This document shows, in pieces, positions 54,649 to 63,148 of a DNA stretch of 64,000 bases. Source of the DNA: Emticicia sp. C21 (lineage in GTDB: Bacteria; Bacteroidota; Bacteroidia; Cytophagales; Spirosomataceae); the NCBI RefSeq assembly GCF_003418935.1, contig NZ_QVMT01000011.1, positions 62,353 through 126,352 of the forward strand, in the 5' to 3' direction. Within the stretch, counting starts at the first letter, position 1. The number at the start of each line of letters is the position of its first letter. The notes under the pieces are model-generated. The model was given only the letters and a program-made list of their open reading frames with translations, made no database searches and was not told the DNA's origin. Position numbers and translations under genes: made by a program.

Positions 54649-55248
54649 ATGAAAACCAAATTGTTTTTATTAGGTGCTTTGCTTACCATGACATTTGCTA
54701 GTTATGCTCAACCAACAACTTCATGGGGGCCGAAATTGGGGATTAATTTTACATCGTATGCACCAAGAGCCGAAAGTTTCGACGTATTGACAGGTCTGAA
54801 TGCGGGTTTGTTCTTAAACCATAGTATTAACACTAACTTTGGAGTAACTGTTGAAGCGAATTACTCGCAGTTTGGAACAAGAGTACAAAACGGAGGGAAT
54901 ATCGAGCGAATTCATTACATTCAAATTCCTGTATTAGCCGTGTATTATTTTGGGCAACAAGGAGAGGCTTTTCGTCCGAAATTATTTGCCGGGCCATATC
55001 TAGGAATCTTGGCAGGTTCGACAGATAAAGGAGGAAACGAACTTTCAAACGGACAACAGGTATTTAATACGGCTGATGTAGGTGGACAGATTGGCGCCGG
55101 ATTTAATTTCCGTATCAAACGAGAAACATGGTTGAATACAGACGTACGATACATTCGCGGATTCGGAGATATTACTAAAGAGCCAAGTACAAGTTATCAG
55201 AATGCAGGGGTAAACATTAACGTAGGATTAAGTTTCCCTATCAGATAA
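54649..55248 (+). CDS. Outer-membrane beta-barrel protein (PorT/OMP_b-brl type)
   Basis: A 199-residue protein with a signal peptide (MKTKLFLLGALLTMTFASYA) and an eight-strand barrel pattern: WGPKLGINFTSY, LNAGLFLNHSIN, GVTVEANYSQFG, YIQIPVLAVYYF, KLFAGPYLGILAG, GGQIGAGFNFRI, WLNTDVRYIRGF and NAGVNINVGLSFPIR. The form matches the outer-membrane beta-barrel domain family common in Bacteroidota. Function unknown. A terminator hairpin follows. Confidence 0.85.
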   Translation: MKTKLFLLGALLTMTFASYAQPTTSWGPKLGINFTSYAPRAESFDVLTGLNAGLFLNHSINTNFGVTVEANYSQFGTRVQNGGNIERIHYIQIPVLAVYYFGQQGEAFRPKLFAGPYLGILAGSTDKGGNELSNGQQVFNTADVGGQIGAGFNFRIKRETWLNTDVRYIRGFGDITKEPSTSYQNAGVNINVGLSFPIR

Positions 55249-55290
55249 TAATCAAACCACAGAAAATCTTACGGGATTCACCTCCCGTCC

Positions 55291-55326
55291 TAAACCCCGC
55301 TTTGGTTTTTACTGAAGAGGGGTTTA
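55291..55326 (+). terminator. Terminator after the beta-barrel gene
   Basis: TAAACCCC (55291-55298) pairs with GGGGTTTA (55319-55326), with partial inner pairing CTTTGG/CTGAAG. Located 43 bases after the stop. Confidence 0.65.
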
Positions 55327-55339
55327 TTGGTTAATAACA

Positions 55340-55470
55340 CCCCTAAGCCTAAAGGGGGAACTAAAAAACAATTGAATGCATAGTATACTTAATGAACGCT
55401 GTAGTAAAATTAAATGGCCGCGAATCTGTAGTTCCCCTTCAGGGACGGTCCACCGCGCGGTTAGGGACGT
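55340..55470. repeat. CCCCTAA-family inverted repeat, copy 2, overlapping hemJ
   Basis: CACCCCTAAGCCTAAAGGGG (from 55340) and GGAACTA (up to about 55365) are matched in inverted form by TAGTTCCCC...TTAGGG at 55429-55466. It is related to the element at 5661-5742. Its right arm runs into the 3' end of hemJ, so the last residues of HemJ (about PNRAVDRP) are coded by the repeat. Confidence 0.65.
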
Positions 55471-56008
55471 TTTTTTCTCTATGCTTTTTGTAAGCTCTCG
55501 CAGCTAAGAAAAGTAGAAACCCGAAGGCAATAACTCCTAAAAACAGAAAGGCAAAATTGATAAGATTTTTCACAACTGCCAATAGTACAATAGCTACTAA
55601 AAATAATGTAGGTAATTCGTTTAACAATCTGTATTGAAAAGAGTTAAATACCATATATTTTTCACCTTTTTCCAATCGTTCAATGGTTTTTTTGCAGAAA
55701 ATATGATAGCCTGTCAATAAAACCAATAATACGAGCTTGACATGCAACCAACCTTGTTGCAAAAAATAAGGCGAGTTAATGAGCATCAGAATCCCGAAAG
55801 TCCAGGTAATCATCATAGCAGGATTACATATGATTTTATAGGCTCTTTTCTGCATCAGAATATAGTCTTTCTTAAAGGCTTCCCGCAAATGTTCAGGTTT
55901 TTGCTCGGCTTCGGCGTAATAAACAAATATTCTAACCAGATAAAATAATCCGGCAAACCATGATACAAAACCGATGATATGTAATGATTTAAGATAAAGA
56001 TGAAGCAT
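55439..56008 (-). CDS. hemJ: Protoporphyrinogen IX oxidase HemJ
   Basis: A 189-residue membrane protein with four or five hydrophobic helices and the HemJ pattern LYLKSLHIIGFVSWFAGLFY with H10, and PAMMITWTFGILML; the family converts protoporphyrinogen IX to protoporphyrin IX in haem synthesis and is also called UPF0093. The C-terminus KNVPNRAVDRP is encoded by an intergenic repeat arm and probably extends an original end near KKHREK. Divergent from the OmpA gene, 86 bases away. Confidence 0.88.
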   Translation of the reverse strand: MLHLYLKSLHIIGFVSWFAGLFYLVRIFVYYAEAEQKPEHLREAFKKDYILMQKRAYKIICNPAMMITWTFGILMLINSPYFLQQGWLHVKLVLLVLLTGYHIFCKKTIERLEKGEKYMVFNSFQYRLLNELPTLFLVAIVLLAVVKNLINFAFLFLGVIAFGFLLFLAARAYKKHREKNVPNRAVDRP

Positions 56009-56094
56009 TCAGATGTAATTTAAACTGACGTAATTTTAAGCGCTCAAAAATAAGCAACAAAACCGTACGTTAAACTATAAAACTGATTTTTAAA

Positions 56095-57969
56095 ATGAAT
56101 AAGCTGTTTTCGTTACTTTTAATTATGTGCGTATCGGGTGCTCTACAGGCGCAAGATACTAAGGCAAAAGAGTTTTACGATAAGGGTGTGAAGAGTTTTG
56201 TAGCCAGAAAATCAGACGACGCTACTGAAAATTTATTAAAAGCCATTGAAAAAGATTCAACCTATGCTGATGCTTATTTTAAATTGGGGCAAATGAGTGA
56301 GACTGCACGTAACGAAGCGAGCGCTATTAAGTATTATTCGAAAGCCATTAAGTTTAAACCTGAAGAACCAACATACCGACAGGCGTATACCTATATTGGT
56401 ACACGTGCTTTACGTAATGGAGACTACCAGACTGCCAAGCCATTGTTAGGTTTTGCCTTAAAAAACTCTCCTCCCAATAGCATGATAGTAAAGCAACTCA
56501 CCAAACAATTGGAGAATTGTAATTTTGCCATAGAAGCTCAGAAGAAAAAACTGAATTTCGATGCCAGCGACATGGGTGAAGTGATAAATTTCAAAAACAA
56601 TCAATATTTTCCGGTATTGACTGCCGATAACGAAACATTGATTTTTACAGCTCGCTCAGAAGAAGGTGATGAAAACCTCTTCTCCGCTCAATTGGTAGAT
56701 GGGAAATGGACTAAGCCTAAGAGCATTTCATCGAATATCAATACCCCTGCTAATGAAGGTACCTGCAGTATTTCAGCTGATGGTAGAACACTTGTTTTTA
56801 CCAGTTGTGATGCCAAAGATAGCTTCGGGAGTTGTGATTTATATATTTCCCGTAAGGTAGGTAATGAGTGGAGTGCACCTGAAAACTTAGGCGCTAGTAT
56901 CAATACCCGCGAATGGGAGTCTCAACCAAGTCTGTCAAACGATGGGCATGTATTATATTTTTCCTCAAAGCGCCAGGGAGGCTTTGGAGAAAAAGATTTA
57001 TGGATAAGTGAATTGAAAAATAATGTATGGTCGCCAGCAATCAATCTGGGCAATACTATTAATACCCCAAAAGATGATATTTCACCCTTTATTCATGCCA
57101 ATGGACATACGCTTTTCTTCGCTTCTGATGGACACACAGGCTTAGGTGGTTTTGATTTGTATATGACTGAGCAAAAACTTTATACTTTCTCAAAGCCCGA
57201 AAACCTCGGCTATCCGATTAATACGCACGAAGACCAGGTGGCATTATTCATTACCTCTGATGGCAAAAAGGGCTATTATTCATTTGATACCAAGCAAGCA
57301 ATCAGGTTATATCAATTTGATATTCCGCAAGAATTAAGTAATCGATTCAGTCGTGTTAATTATGTGAAAGGTATTGTGCAAGAGGCAAAAAGTAAGAAAA
57401 ACCTTTCTGCTGATATTGAACTCATAGATTTAAAAACAGGAGTAACTATTGAAAGGCTGAAATCAGATGCAATGACGGGCGAATACACAGCAGTATTGCC
57501 AAATGGTAGTCATTTTGGGCTATTCATTAGTAAGAAAGACTATTTCAATAGAAGTCTTTCGTTTGATTTTTCTGAAAAAAACGACGTTAATGGCAAGGTA
57601 GTGAATATAATATTAGAGCCAATTAAAATGGACATAGATATTGTATTACACAATATTTTCTTTGACTCAGGCAAAGCAGATTTAAAGCCTGAATCATTCT
57701 TCGAACTAGATAAATTGAAATTACTTCTGGAAATAAATCCAAAAATTAAAGTTGAAATTTCTGGGCATACAGATAATGTGGGTAAAGACACTGATAACCT
57801 TTCCTTATCGCAGAAACGAGCAGAAGCTGTAGTTAATTACTTGATTGGTAAAGGGGTAAGTGCTACTAATGTGAAAGCAGTAGGCTATGGAGAAACCCGC
57901 CCGATTGCCGGTAATGATACTGAAGAAAACCGCCAGTTTAATCGTAGGATTGAAATGAAAATCTTGTAA
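56095..57969 (+). CDS. OmpA-family protein with TPR and PD40 propeller (PorE-like)
   Basis: A 624-residue protein with a signal peptide (about 1-20, cleavage ALQA before Q). Order: TPR repeats (about 22-140, AYFKLGQMSETARNEASAIK), a PD40/WD40-like beta propeller (about 165-400, with TADNETLIFTARS, SADGRTLVFTSC, SNDGHVLYFSSKR, HANGHTLFFASDG), a short carboxypeptidase-regulatory-like domain (about 415-505) and an OmpA C-terminal domain (about 515-624, ISGHTDNVG, LSLSQKRAEAVVNYL, NRRIEMKIL). This is the layout of PorE, the peptidoglycan-anchored component of the type IX secretion system. Genomes often have several proteins of this layout, so the exact PorE assignment is open. No lipobox was seen at the N-terminus. 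Confidence 0.8.
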   Translation: MNKLFSLLLIMCVSGALQAQDTKAKEFYDKGVKSFVARKSDDATENLLKAIEKDSTYADAYFKLGQMSETARNEASAIKYYSKAIKFKPEEPTYRQAYTYIGTRALRNGDYQTAKPLLGFALKNSPPNSMIVKQLTKQLENCNFAIEAQKKKLNFDASDMGEVINFKNNQYFPVLTADNETLIFTARSEEGDENLFSAQLVDGKWTKPKSISSNINTPANEGTCSISADGRTLVFTSCDAKDSFGSCDLYISRKVGNEWSAPENLGASINTREWESQPSLSNDGHVLYFSSKRQGGFGEKDLWISELKNNVWSPAINLGNTINTPKDDISPFIHANGHTLFFASDGHTGLGGFDLYMTEQKLYTFSKPENLGYPINTHEDQVALFITSDGKKGYYSFDTKQAIRLYQFDIPQELSNRFSRVNYVKGIVQEAKSKKNLSADIELIDLKTGVTIERLKSDAMTGEYTAVLPNGSHFGLFISKKDYFNRSLSFDFSEKNDVNGKVVNIILEPIKMDIDIVLHNIFFDSGKADLKPESFFELDKLKLLLEINPKIKVEISGHTDNVGKDTDNLSLSQKRAEAVVNYLIGKGVSATNVKAVGYGETRPIAGNDTEENRQFNRRIEMKIL

Positions 57970-58084
57970 ACTTGTCTATCCCGCCAAATTTGATGAACTT
58001 TGTGACTTGGAAACTATGTTCAATTATTAGTTATAACTGTAGCTGATAAATTTTACAATCTTTACATTCACGATTATCAATATA

Positions 58085-59026
58085 ATGGCACAAGAAAAAG
58101 TAGAAGTGTTAATTTTAGGTTCGGGCCCGGCTGGTTATACAGCAGCTATTTATGCAGCAAGAGCAGGTTTAAAACCAGTAATGTATCAAGGCGGCCAACC
58201 GGGAGGACAATTGACTATTACCACCGACGTTGAAAATTTTCCGGGTTATCCTGATGGTATTATGGGCCCTGAAATGATGGAAGATTTTAAAAAACAAGCC
58301 GAGCGTTTTGGAACAGACAATAGATGGGGGATGGCTACAAAGGTAGATTTCTCAACGCCAATGGCACATAAAGTTATTATCGACGATGCACACGAAATTA
58401 TAGCTAATACCGTTATTATTGCTACGGGTGCTTCGGCCAAGTGGTTGGGTTTAGAGTCAGAACAACGTTTAAACGGTTACGGTGTTTCAGCCTGCGCCGT
58501 TTGTGATGGATTCTTTTTCAGAGGCCAGAATGTGGCAATAGTTGGTGCAGGTGATACTGCTTGTGAAGAAGCTCATTATCTATCGAAGCTTTGCAAAAAA
58601 GTGTATATGCTGGTGCGTAAAGGAGAGTTCAGAGCATCACAGATTATGCAGAAGCGCGTAGAAAATACCCCGAATATTGAGATTCTATACCATACTGAAA
58701 CAATGGAGGTACTGGGTCAAGAGGGAGTAACGGGTGTAAGAATTAAAAATAATATCACACAGGAAGAATCCTTTTTAGATGTAACCGGATTTTTCGTAGC
58801 GATCGGTCACCAGCCTAACACACAAATCTTTAACGGATTTCTGGATATGGATGAGGCAGGTTACCTCGAAACTATCAAAGGAAGTTCAAGAACAAACATT
58901 GAAGGAGTATTTGCCTGTGGTGATGCACAAGATAAAATCTATCGTCAGGCCGTTACAGCAGCCGGTTCAGGTTGTATGGCGGCTTTAGATGCAGAGAGAT
59001 ATTTAGCAGAGAAAAGTTTGCATTAG
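58085..59026 (+). CDS. trxB: Thioredoxin reductase
   Basis: A 313-residue NADPH-dependent flavoprotein that reduces thioredoxin. FAD-binding GSGPAG is at 12-17, the redox-active disulfide C137-A-V-C140 is in SACAVCDGFF, the NADPH-binding GAGDTACEEA follows, and GVFACGDAQD is the C-terminal FAD contact. Length matches the bacterial low-molecular-weight type. A terminator follows the stop. Confidence 0.96.
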   Translation: MAQEKVEVLILGSGPAGYTAAIYAARAGLKPVMYQGGQPGGQLTITTDVENFPGYPDGIMGPEMMEDFKKQAERFGTDNRWGMATKVDFSTPMAHKVIIDDAHEIIANTVIIATGASAKWLGLESEQRLNGYGVSACAVCDGFFFRGQNVAIVGAGDTACEEAHYLSKLCKKVYMLVRKGEFRASQIMQKRVENTPNIEILYHTETMEVLGQEGVTGVRIKNNITQEESFLDVTGFFVAIGHQPNTQIFNGFLDMDEAGYLETIKGSSRTNIEGVFACGDAQDKIYRQAVTAAGSGCMAALDAERYLAEKSLH

Positions 59027-59056
59027 ACAACAAAAATGCCTAATATTGTTATGGAG

Positions 59057-59088
59057 ATGTATCAGACCGAAAGTCTGATACATTTTTA
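59057..59088 (+). terminator. Terminator after trxB
   Basis: Perfect 11-bp stem ATGTATCAGAC (59057-59067) and GTCTGATACAT (59073-59083), loop CGAAA, followed by TTTT. Located 30 bases after the stop. Confidence 0.88.
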
Positions 59089-59115
59089 TGGGGCAACCTA
59101 AAAACAAAATACAAA

Positions 59116-60237
59116 ATGAAAAAGGCTTTATTTACCATTATTGCTTTGTTTGTTCTTTTGAGTGTCGGCTATGCGCAGACAACAAAAGAAAGAGGGGCAA
59201 GATTGAATAAACCAACCATTCCTTCAACGCAGAAAGAAGCGAAAAATAAGAACCTGAACAAGCCGCAGAAGCAAGATGATGAGTTTAGCTTTGAGGAAGA
59301 GCCAAAGCTACGCTTTATTAATGAGTTCGACGCGCCGAAATCTGATAAAAGTTCTAATCTGAAAATTGAGCCAATCAAAGAATTGAATGCTGCTGTGCAT
59401 GAAGATACTTCTTCTATTGATGAGGGGCAGGTAGAAGTGGTAGAGATTGAAGAAGAGGCGCAATTTGCAGGCAGTGAAGATATGGTGAAAATTGCCAGCT
59501 ATTATTCCGTTTGGAATACTGATGTAATTGATCCTTATGGTATTGATGCGAAAGATTATGAGGAAGTAGTACCGATTCAGTTGTATGATATTAATCAGGG
59601 AAGATATTGGTCAGGCCCAATGGCTAAGGGTGTAACAAACTCACAATTTGGATGGAGATGGCGCCGTTGGCATACAGGTATTGATTTGGACCTTGATACA
59701 GGTGAACCTATCTACGCTGCCTTTGACGGTATTATTCGTGTGGCAGGCGTACATGGTGGTTATGGACGTTGTGTTGTGGTAAGACACTACAATGGCTTAG
59801 AAACCTTGTATGGGCACTTGTCAAAAATTAACTTTGAAGCCAACACAGTAGTAAAAGCAGGTGATGAAATCGGAAAAGGTGGAAACACCGGAAGAAGTTC
59901 TGGCCCACACTTACATTTTGAAACACGTTATGAAGGCAATCCTTTCGATCCGAAAAATATCTTTACTTTCAATCCTGAAAAAATAGATATTAATTCTGCC
60001 GAATTTACGATGTCGTCTCGTGTGTATGATTATCTGAGAGGTGGAGCAAGCAAAGGAGATTTTGAATTTGACGAACCTCAGGTAGTTAGCCGTAAGGTAT
60101 GGACAAAAGTGCGTTCAGGAGACACACTCTCTGAAATTGCAGACCGTTTCCATACAACTGTGGGAAATCTGACAAGAATGAACCGTATTAAATCGAGTAC
60201 AAGACTTCGTCCGGGTTACCGTTTGAGAGTGAAATAG
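59116..60237 (+). CDS. LysM and M23-family peptidoglycan endopeptidase
   Basis: A 373-residue exported protein: signal peptide (about 1-20, GYA cleavage), a charged low-complexity linker (30-120, rich in E, K and D), an M23 peptidase domain (about 168-285) and a C-terminal LysM domain (about 328-373, VRSGDTLSEIADRFHTTVGN). The zinc-site residues are H186 and D190 (HTGID) and H265/H267 (HLHFE), so it should be active, not a degenerate EnvC-type activator. It probably cleaves peptide cross-links in peptidoglycan during growth. Strong terminator follows. Confidence 0.92.
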   Translation: MKKALFTIIALFVLLSVGYAQTTKERGARLNKPTIPSTQKEAKNKNLNKPQKQDDEFSFEEEPKLRFINEFDAPKSDKSSNLKIEPIKELNAAVHEDTSSIDEGQVEVVEIEEEAQFAGSEDMVKIASYYSVWNTDVIDPYGIDAKDYEEVVPIQLYDINQGRYWSGPMAKGVTNSQFGWRWRRWHTGIDLDLDTGEPIYAAFDGIIRVAGVHGGYGRCVVVRHYNGLETLYGHLSKINFEANTVVKAGDEIGKGGNTGRSSGPHLHFETRYEGNPFDPKNIFTFNPEKIDINSAEFTMSSRVYDYLRGGASKGDFEFDEPQVVSRKVWTKVRSGDTLSEIADRFHTTVGNLTRMNRIKSSTRLRPGYRLRVK

Positions 60238-60260
60238 AGGTATAAAAAAGATATTTTATC

Positions 60261-60294
60261 AGCGACGTGAAACTATTTACGTCGCTTTTTTTTT
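60261..60294 (+). terminator. Terminator after the M23 peptidase gene
   Basis: AGCGACGT (60261-60268) pairs with ACGTCGCT (60279-60286), loop 10 bases, followed by eight or more T. Located 24 bases after the stop. Confidence 0.92.
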
Positions 60295-60300
60295 AATCTA

Positions 60301-60420
60301 TTTAGTGATTCTTTTAATTGCGAATTAGCGAATGCTGAATTAGAGAATAAATGTTTTTTGATATTCGCTAATTCTTAATTCACCATTCACAATTAATCAA
60401 TAACTCAATCACTCACTAAA
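60301..60420. repeat. Inverted repeat, AGTGA family, copy 3
   Basis: Outer words TTTAGTGATT (60301-60310) and AATCACTCACTAAA (60407-60420) are complementary; inside, GAATTAGCGAAT (60322-60333) and ATTCGCTAATTC (60363-60374) pair perfectly. It fills the gap between the M23 peptidase terminator and bshB1, leaving very little room for a promoter of bshB1. Confidence 0.75.
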
Positions 60421-60425
60421 TTTTT

Positions 60426-61145
60426 ATGAAATTAGATATACTTGTAATGGCAGCACACCCCGACGACGCTGAAATGTCGTGTGCTGGAACAATGGCCATA
60501 GCTATAGAAAAAGGCAGAAAAGTTGGTATTGTTGATTTTACCAGAGGCGAATTAGGAACACGGGGTACACCTGAAATACGGAAAGCAGAGGCTACAGCAG
60601 CTTCGAAAATTTTAGGCATATCTGTACGCGAAAACCTTGAATTCAGAGATGGCTTCTTTAAAAATGACGAAGAGCATCAGATGAAATTAATAAGAAGTAT
60701 TCGTAGTTATCAACCTGATATTGTCTTGGCCAATGCGATTGAAGACCGTCACCCTGATCATGGAAAAGGGGCAGCTCTTGCGGTTGATGCCTGTTTTTTA
60801 TCTGGCTTGCGTATGATAAGAACCTTTGAAGATGATGGAACAGAACAGTCGGCCTGGCGCCCTAAACATCTCTATCATTATATTCAAGACCGTTATATTA
60901 AACCTGATTTTGTAGTTGATATATCTAAATACTGGGATTTAAAAGAGGCTTCTATCCGTGCTTATAAAAGTCAGTTTTATGACCCGAATAGCAATGAACC
61001 TGAATCTTATCTGACGAGCCCTGAATTTTTAGATTTTCTAAAGGCACGGTCTCAGGAAATGGGACATCCTATTGGTGCTAAATTTGGCGAGGGCTTTACG
61101 AAAACCAGAATGCTGGGAGTAAAAGACTTATTTGACTTAGTATAG
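60426..61145 (+). CDS. bshB1: Bacillithiol biosynthesis deacetylase BshB1
   Basis: A 239-residue zinc-dependent deacetylase of the LmbE/PIG-L family; it removes the acetyl group from N-acetylglucosaminyl-malate in bacillithiol synthesis. The metal site AHPDDAE is at 10-16 and the third ligand is in RHPDHGKG (about 108-115). The BshB1 pattern GELGTRGTPEIRKAE and GAKFGEGF near the end supports the type-1 assignment. Starts 5 bases after a repeat and is followed closely by the next gene (33 bases). Confidence 0.9.
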   Translation: MKLDILVMAAHPDDAEMSCAGTMAIAIEKGRKVGIVDFTRGELGTRGTPEIRKAEATAASKILGISVRENLEFRDGFFKNDEEHQMKLIRSIRSYQPDIVLANAIEDRHPDHGKGAALAVDACFLSGLRMIRTFEDDGTEQSAWRPKHLYHYIQDRYIKPDFVVDISKYWDLKEASIRAYKSQFYDPNSNEPESYLTSPEFLDFLKARSQEMGHPIGAKFGEGFTKTRMLGVKDLFDLV

Positions 61146-61178
61146 GAATAATCTTATTTTGATCGAAAATTCGTATGT

Positions 61179-62042
61179 ATGATTAATTTCCTTTTATCGC
61201 TACAGCAAGCAATCAATCGTTTTATCAATAGCATCTTATCGTTGATAAAGGTGCTATTTTTATCTGATTTCTCTCTTAAAACTACTAAAGCTACCAATTC
61301 GCGGTGTGGAATTCTGGGTAATGGCCCATCTTTAAAAGTAACACTTGAACAAGATATCGAATTTCTGAATAAACTCGAACTCATTGCGGTTAATCTTTTT
61401 TCTACCACTAAAGAATATACACAGCTTAGGCCTAAAAATTATCTACTGCTTGATTGGTCTTTTATGAATCCTGACCACTGGCATGGCAGAACCGGTCTAA
61501 GAGGAATCGTTGAAAATACTACCTGGGATCTTAATTTATTTGTTCCCACAAAAATGTTAAAGTCAGCTTATTTTCGGAGTGAACTGGCACAGAATCCTCA
61601 TATAAAACCTATTCCTTTTAACTATACAATCGTTTCAGGATATACCAAGCTAACTCATTGGCTTTTCAAAAAAGGTTTAGGTATGCCTCAATGCCAGAAT
61701 GTATTAGTCGCGGCATTATTCTACAGCCTAAATATGGGTTTTAAAGAAATTTATCTTTTCGGTGCTGATCATTCATGGCATGAAATGATAAAGCTTGATG
61801 AAGACAATAATCTGGTAGTAAGCGATACACATTTTTATGGACAGAAAGATTATGACATAGCTGTTCGCGAAACTTCTTACATGAGCCAACAACTCTTTTC
61901 ATTGCATAAGGCTTTTTATGGTTACGAGGTACTTGCTAAATATGCACGGAGTATAGGGGTAAAAGTTTATAATGCCAGCGCCAAAAGCTATGTTGACGTT
62001 TTTGAAAAAGTGAAGGTAAAAGATTTGAAAAAAAAGGTCTGA
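61179..62042 (+). CDS. Hypothetical protein with GNGPSL motif (GT42/DUF115-like)
   Basis: A 287-residue protein with a hydrophobic N-terminus (about 1-30) but no clear signal cleavage site. GILGNGPSLK (44-53) and the C-terminal LNMGFKEIYLFGADHSWHEM (about 184-203) have the order and look of the nucleotide-sugar binding elements in GT42 sialyltransferase-like and DUF115 (motility accessory/MptE-like) proteins. The HxxxG and D residues after the second motif fit a glycosyltransferase-type site. Substrate unknown; cell-surface glycan assembly is the natural guess. It follows bshB1 by 33 bases, but the two products have no known link. Confidence 0.6.
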   Translation: MINFLLSLQQAINRFINSILSLIKVLFLSDFSLKTTKATNSRCGILGNGPSLKVTLEQDIEFLNKLELIAVNLFSTTKEYTQLRPKNYLLLDWSFMNPDHWHGRTGLRGIVENTTWDLNLFVPTKMLKSAYFRSELAQNPHIKPIPFNYTIVSGYTKLTHWLFKKGLGMPQCQNVLVAALFYSLNMGFKEIYLFGADHSWHEMIKLDEDNNLVVSDTHFYGQKDYDIAVRETSYMSQQLFSLHKAFYGYEVLAKYARSIGVKVYNASAKSYVDVFEKVKVKDLKKKV

Positions 62043-62185
62043 TTACCATTTGATAAAATATATAATGCAACTACTTGATTATTAGGATTTTTTGAAGATA
62101 AAATTTGTAATTATCTGGAATTATTTTTTAGATTTGGTAAAGTTTCAAACCAATCTCTTATCTAAACCTCTAAACAAATTTTATT

Positions 62186-62656
62186 ATGAACAATTTTCGC
62201 TTGGCCGGTTTTGGCAAACGTTTTCTGGCGTACATTATCGATGGTATTCTTCTAGGTATTGCGTTCATGTTAATATTCCTTCCTTTTGGTGGGCTTTTTG
62301 CTTTTCTGGGCTTAGGTTCTGGAAGGGGGCTTTCGGATGGTGAAGCTGCAGCTATGGCAGTGACCGGAGGAGTAAGTATCCTTGGCATCATTTTAATAGC
62401 TATCATTGCACCAGTTGTTTATGACGCCTTAATGACGGCCTCACCTAGGCAAGGCACACTTGGCAAAAGCATTATGAAAATTAAAGTTATCAAAGAAAAC
62501 GGCGAACCATTAAACACAAATGAAGCTTTTATAAGAGCTTTGGTAAAATTTGTAGCAGGCCAATTCTGTATATTATTATTGTTGGTATGTTTATTTAACA
62601 AAGAAGAACAGAATTTACATGATTTAGCTGCCAAAACTTTGGTAGTGGAGGATTAA
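62186..62656 (+). CDS. RDD-family membrane protein
   Basis: A 156-residue inner-membrane protein with the RDD signature: R, D and D residues in the first helix (FGKRFLAYIIDGILLG), a poly-glycine loop (about 42-60), YDALMTASPRQGTLGKSIMKIKV and NEEQNLHDLAAKTLVV near the end. Role unknown, proposed for transport. It lies 6 bases from the DUF2752 gene and forms an operon with it; RDD proteins and DUF2752 proteins are often near each other in Bacteroidota. Confidence 0.88.
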   Translation: MNNFRLAGFGKRFLAYIIDGILLGIAFMLIFLPFGGLFAFLGLGSGRGLSDGEAAAMAVTGGVSILGIILIAIIAPVVYDALMTASPRQGTLGKSIMKIKVIKENGEPLNTNEAFIRALVKFVAGQFCILLLLVCLFNKEEQNLHDLAAKTLVVED

Positions 62657-62662
62657 GAGTTT

Positions 62663-63064
62663 ATGAATCGTAGCCTGGAGTATAAGATATTTTTGGCGGT
62701 AATAGTACTCTCTATTACCGCTTATTATTTTTATTATCCATCTGCAGAGTTGCTACCTAATATGCAGTGTCTATTCAATAAAACTACGGGTTTATATTGT
62801 CTGGGTTGTGGAGGTCAGAGAGCTTTTCATGCGTTGTTGCATGGGCATATAGCCACTGCCGCCCAAAATAACCTTCTTGTTTTCTTAGTATTGCCATTAA
62901 TAGGCATAAAGCTATTTGAGGAATTCAGCAGTAAAAAGATACTCCCTCCTGAATTTTATTCACGTAAAATTATTCTGCCAATACTACTATTTATAATTCT
63001 CTTTACAATTTTAAGAAACATTCCTGTTGAACCATTCCGCTATTTTGTGCCTTTTTTAAAATAG
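62663..63064 (+). CDS. DUF2752 small membrane protein
   Basis: A 133-residue membrane protein with three hydrophobic segments and the DUF2752 motif: C36 (PNMQCLF), then YCLGCGGQRAFHALLHG with C46 and C49. The cysteines and QR suggest a structural or metal role, not known. Starts 6 bases after the RDD stop. A terminator follows. Confidence 0.88.
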   Translation: MNRSLEYKIFLAVIVLSITAYYFYYPSAELLPNMQCLFNKTTGLYCLGCGGQRAFHALLHGHIATAAQNNLLVFLVLPLIGIKLFEEFSSKKILPPEFYSRKIILPILLFIILFTILRNIPVEPFRYFVPFLK

Positions 63065-63095
63065 ATTCAGAGTAATTTGGTATAGGTTATAAAAA

Positions 63096-63129
63096 AAAGG
63101 TGTTATCCATCAAAATAGATAACACCTTT
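63096..63129. terminator. Bidirectional terminator between DUF2752 gene and maeB
   Basis: Perfect 12-bp stem AAAGGTGTTATC (63096-63107) and GATAACACCTTT (63118-63129) with a 10-base loop. Flanking T/A runs serve both convergent genes. Confidence 0.88.
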
Positions 63130-63148
63130 CAATATTTATAAAAGCCTT

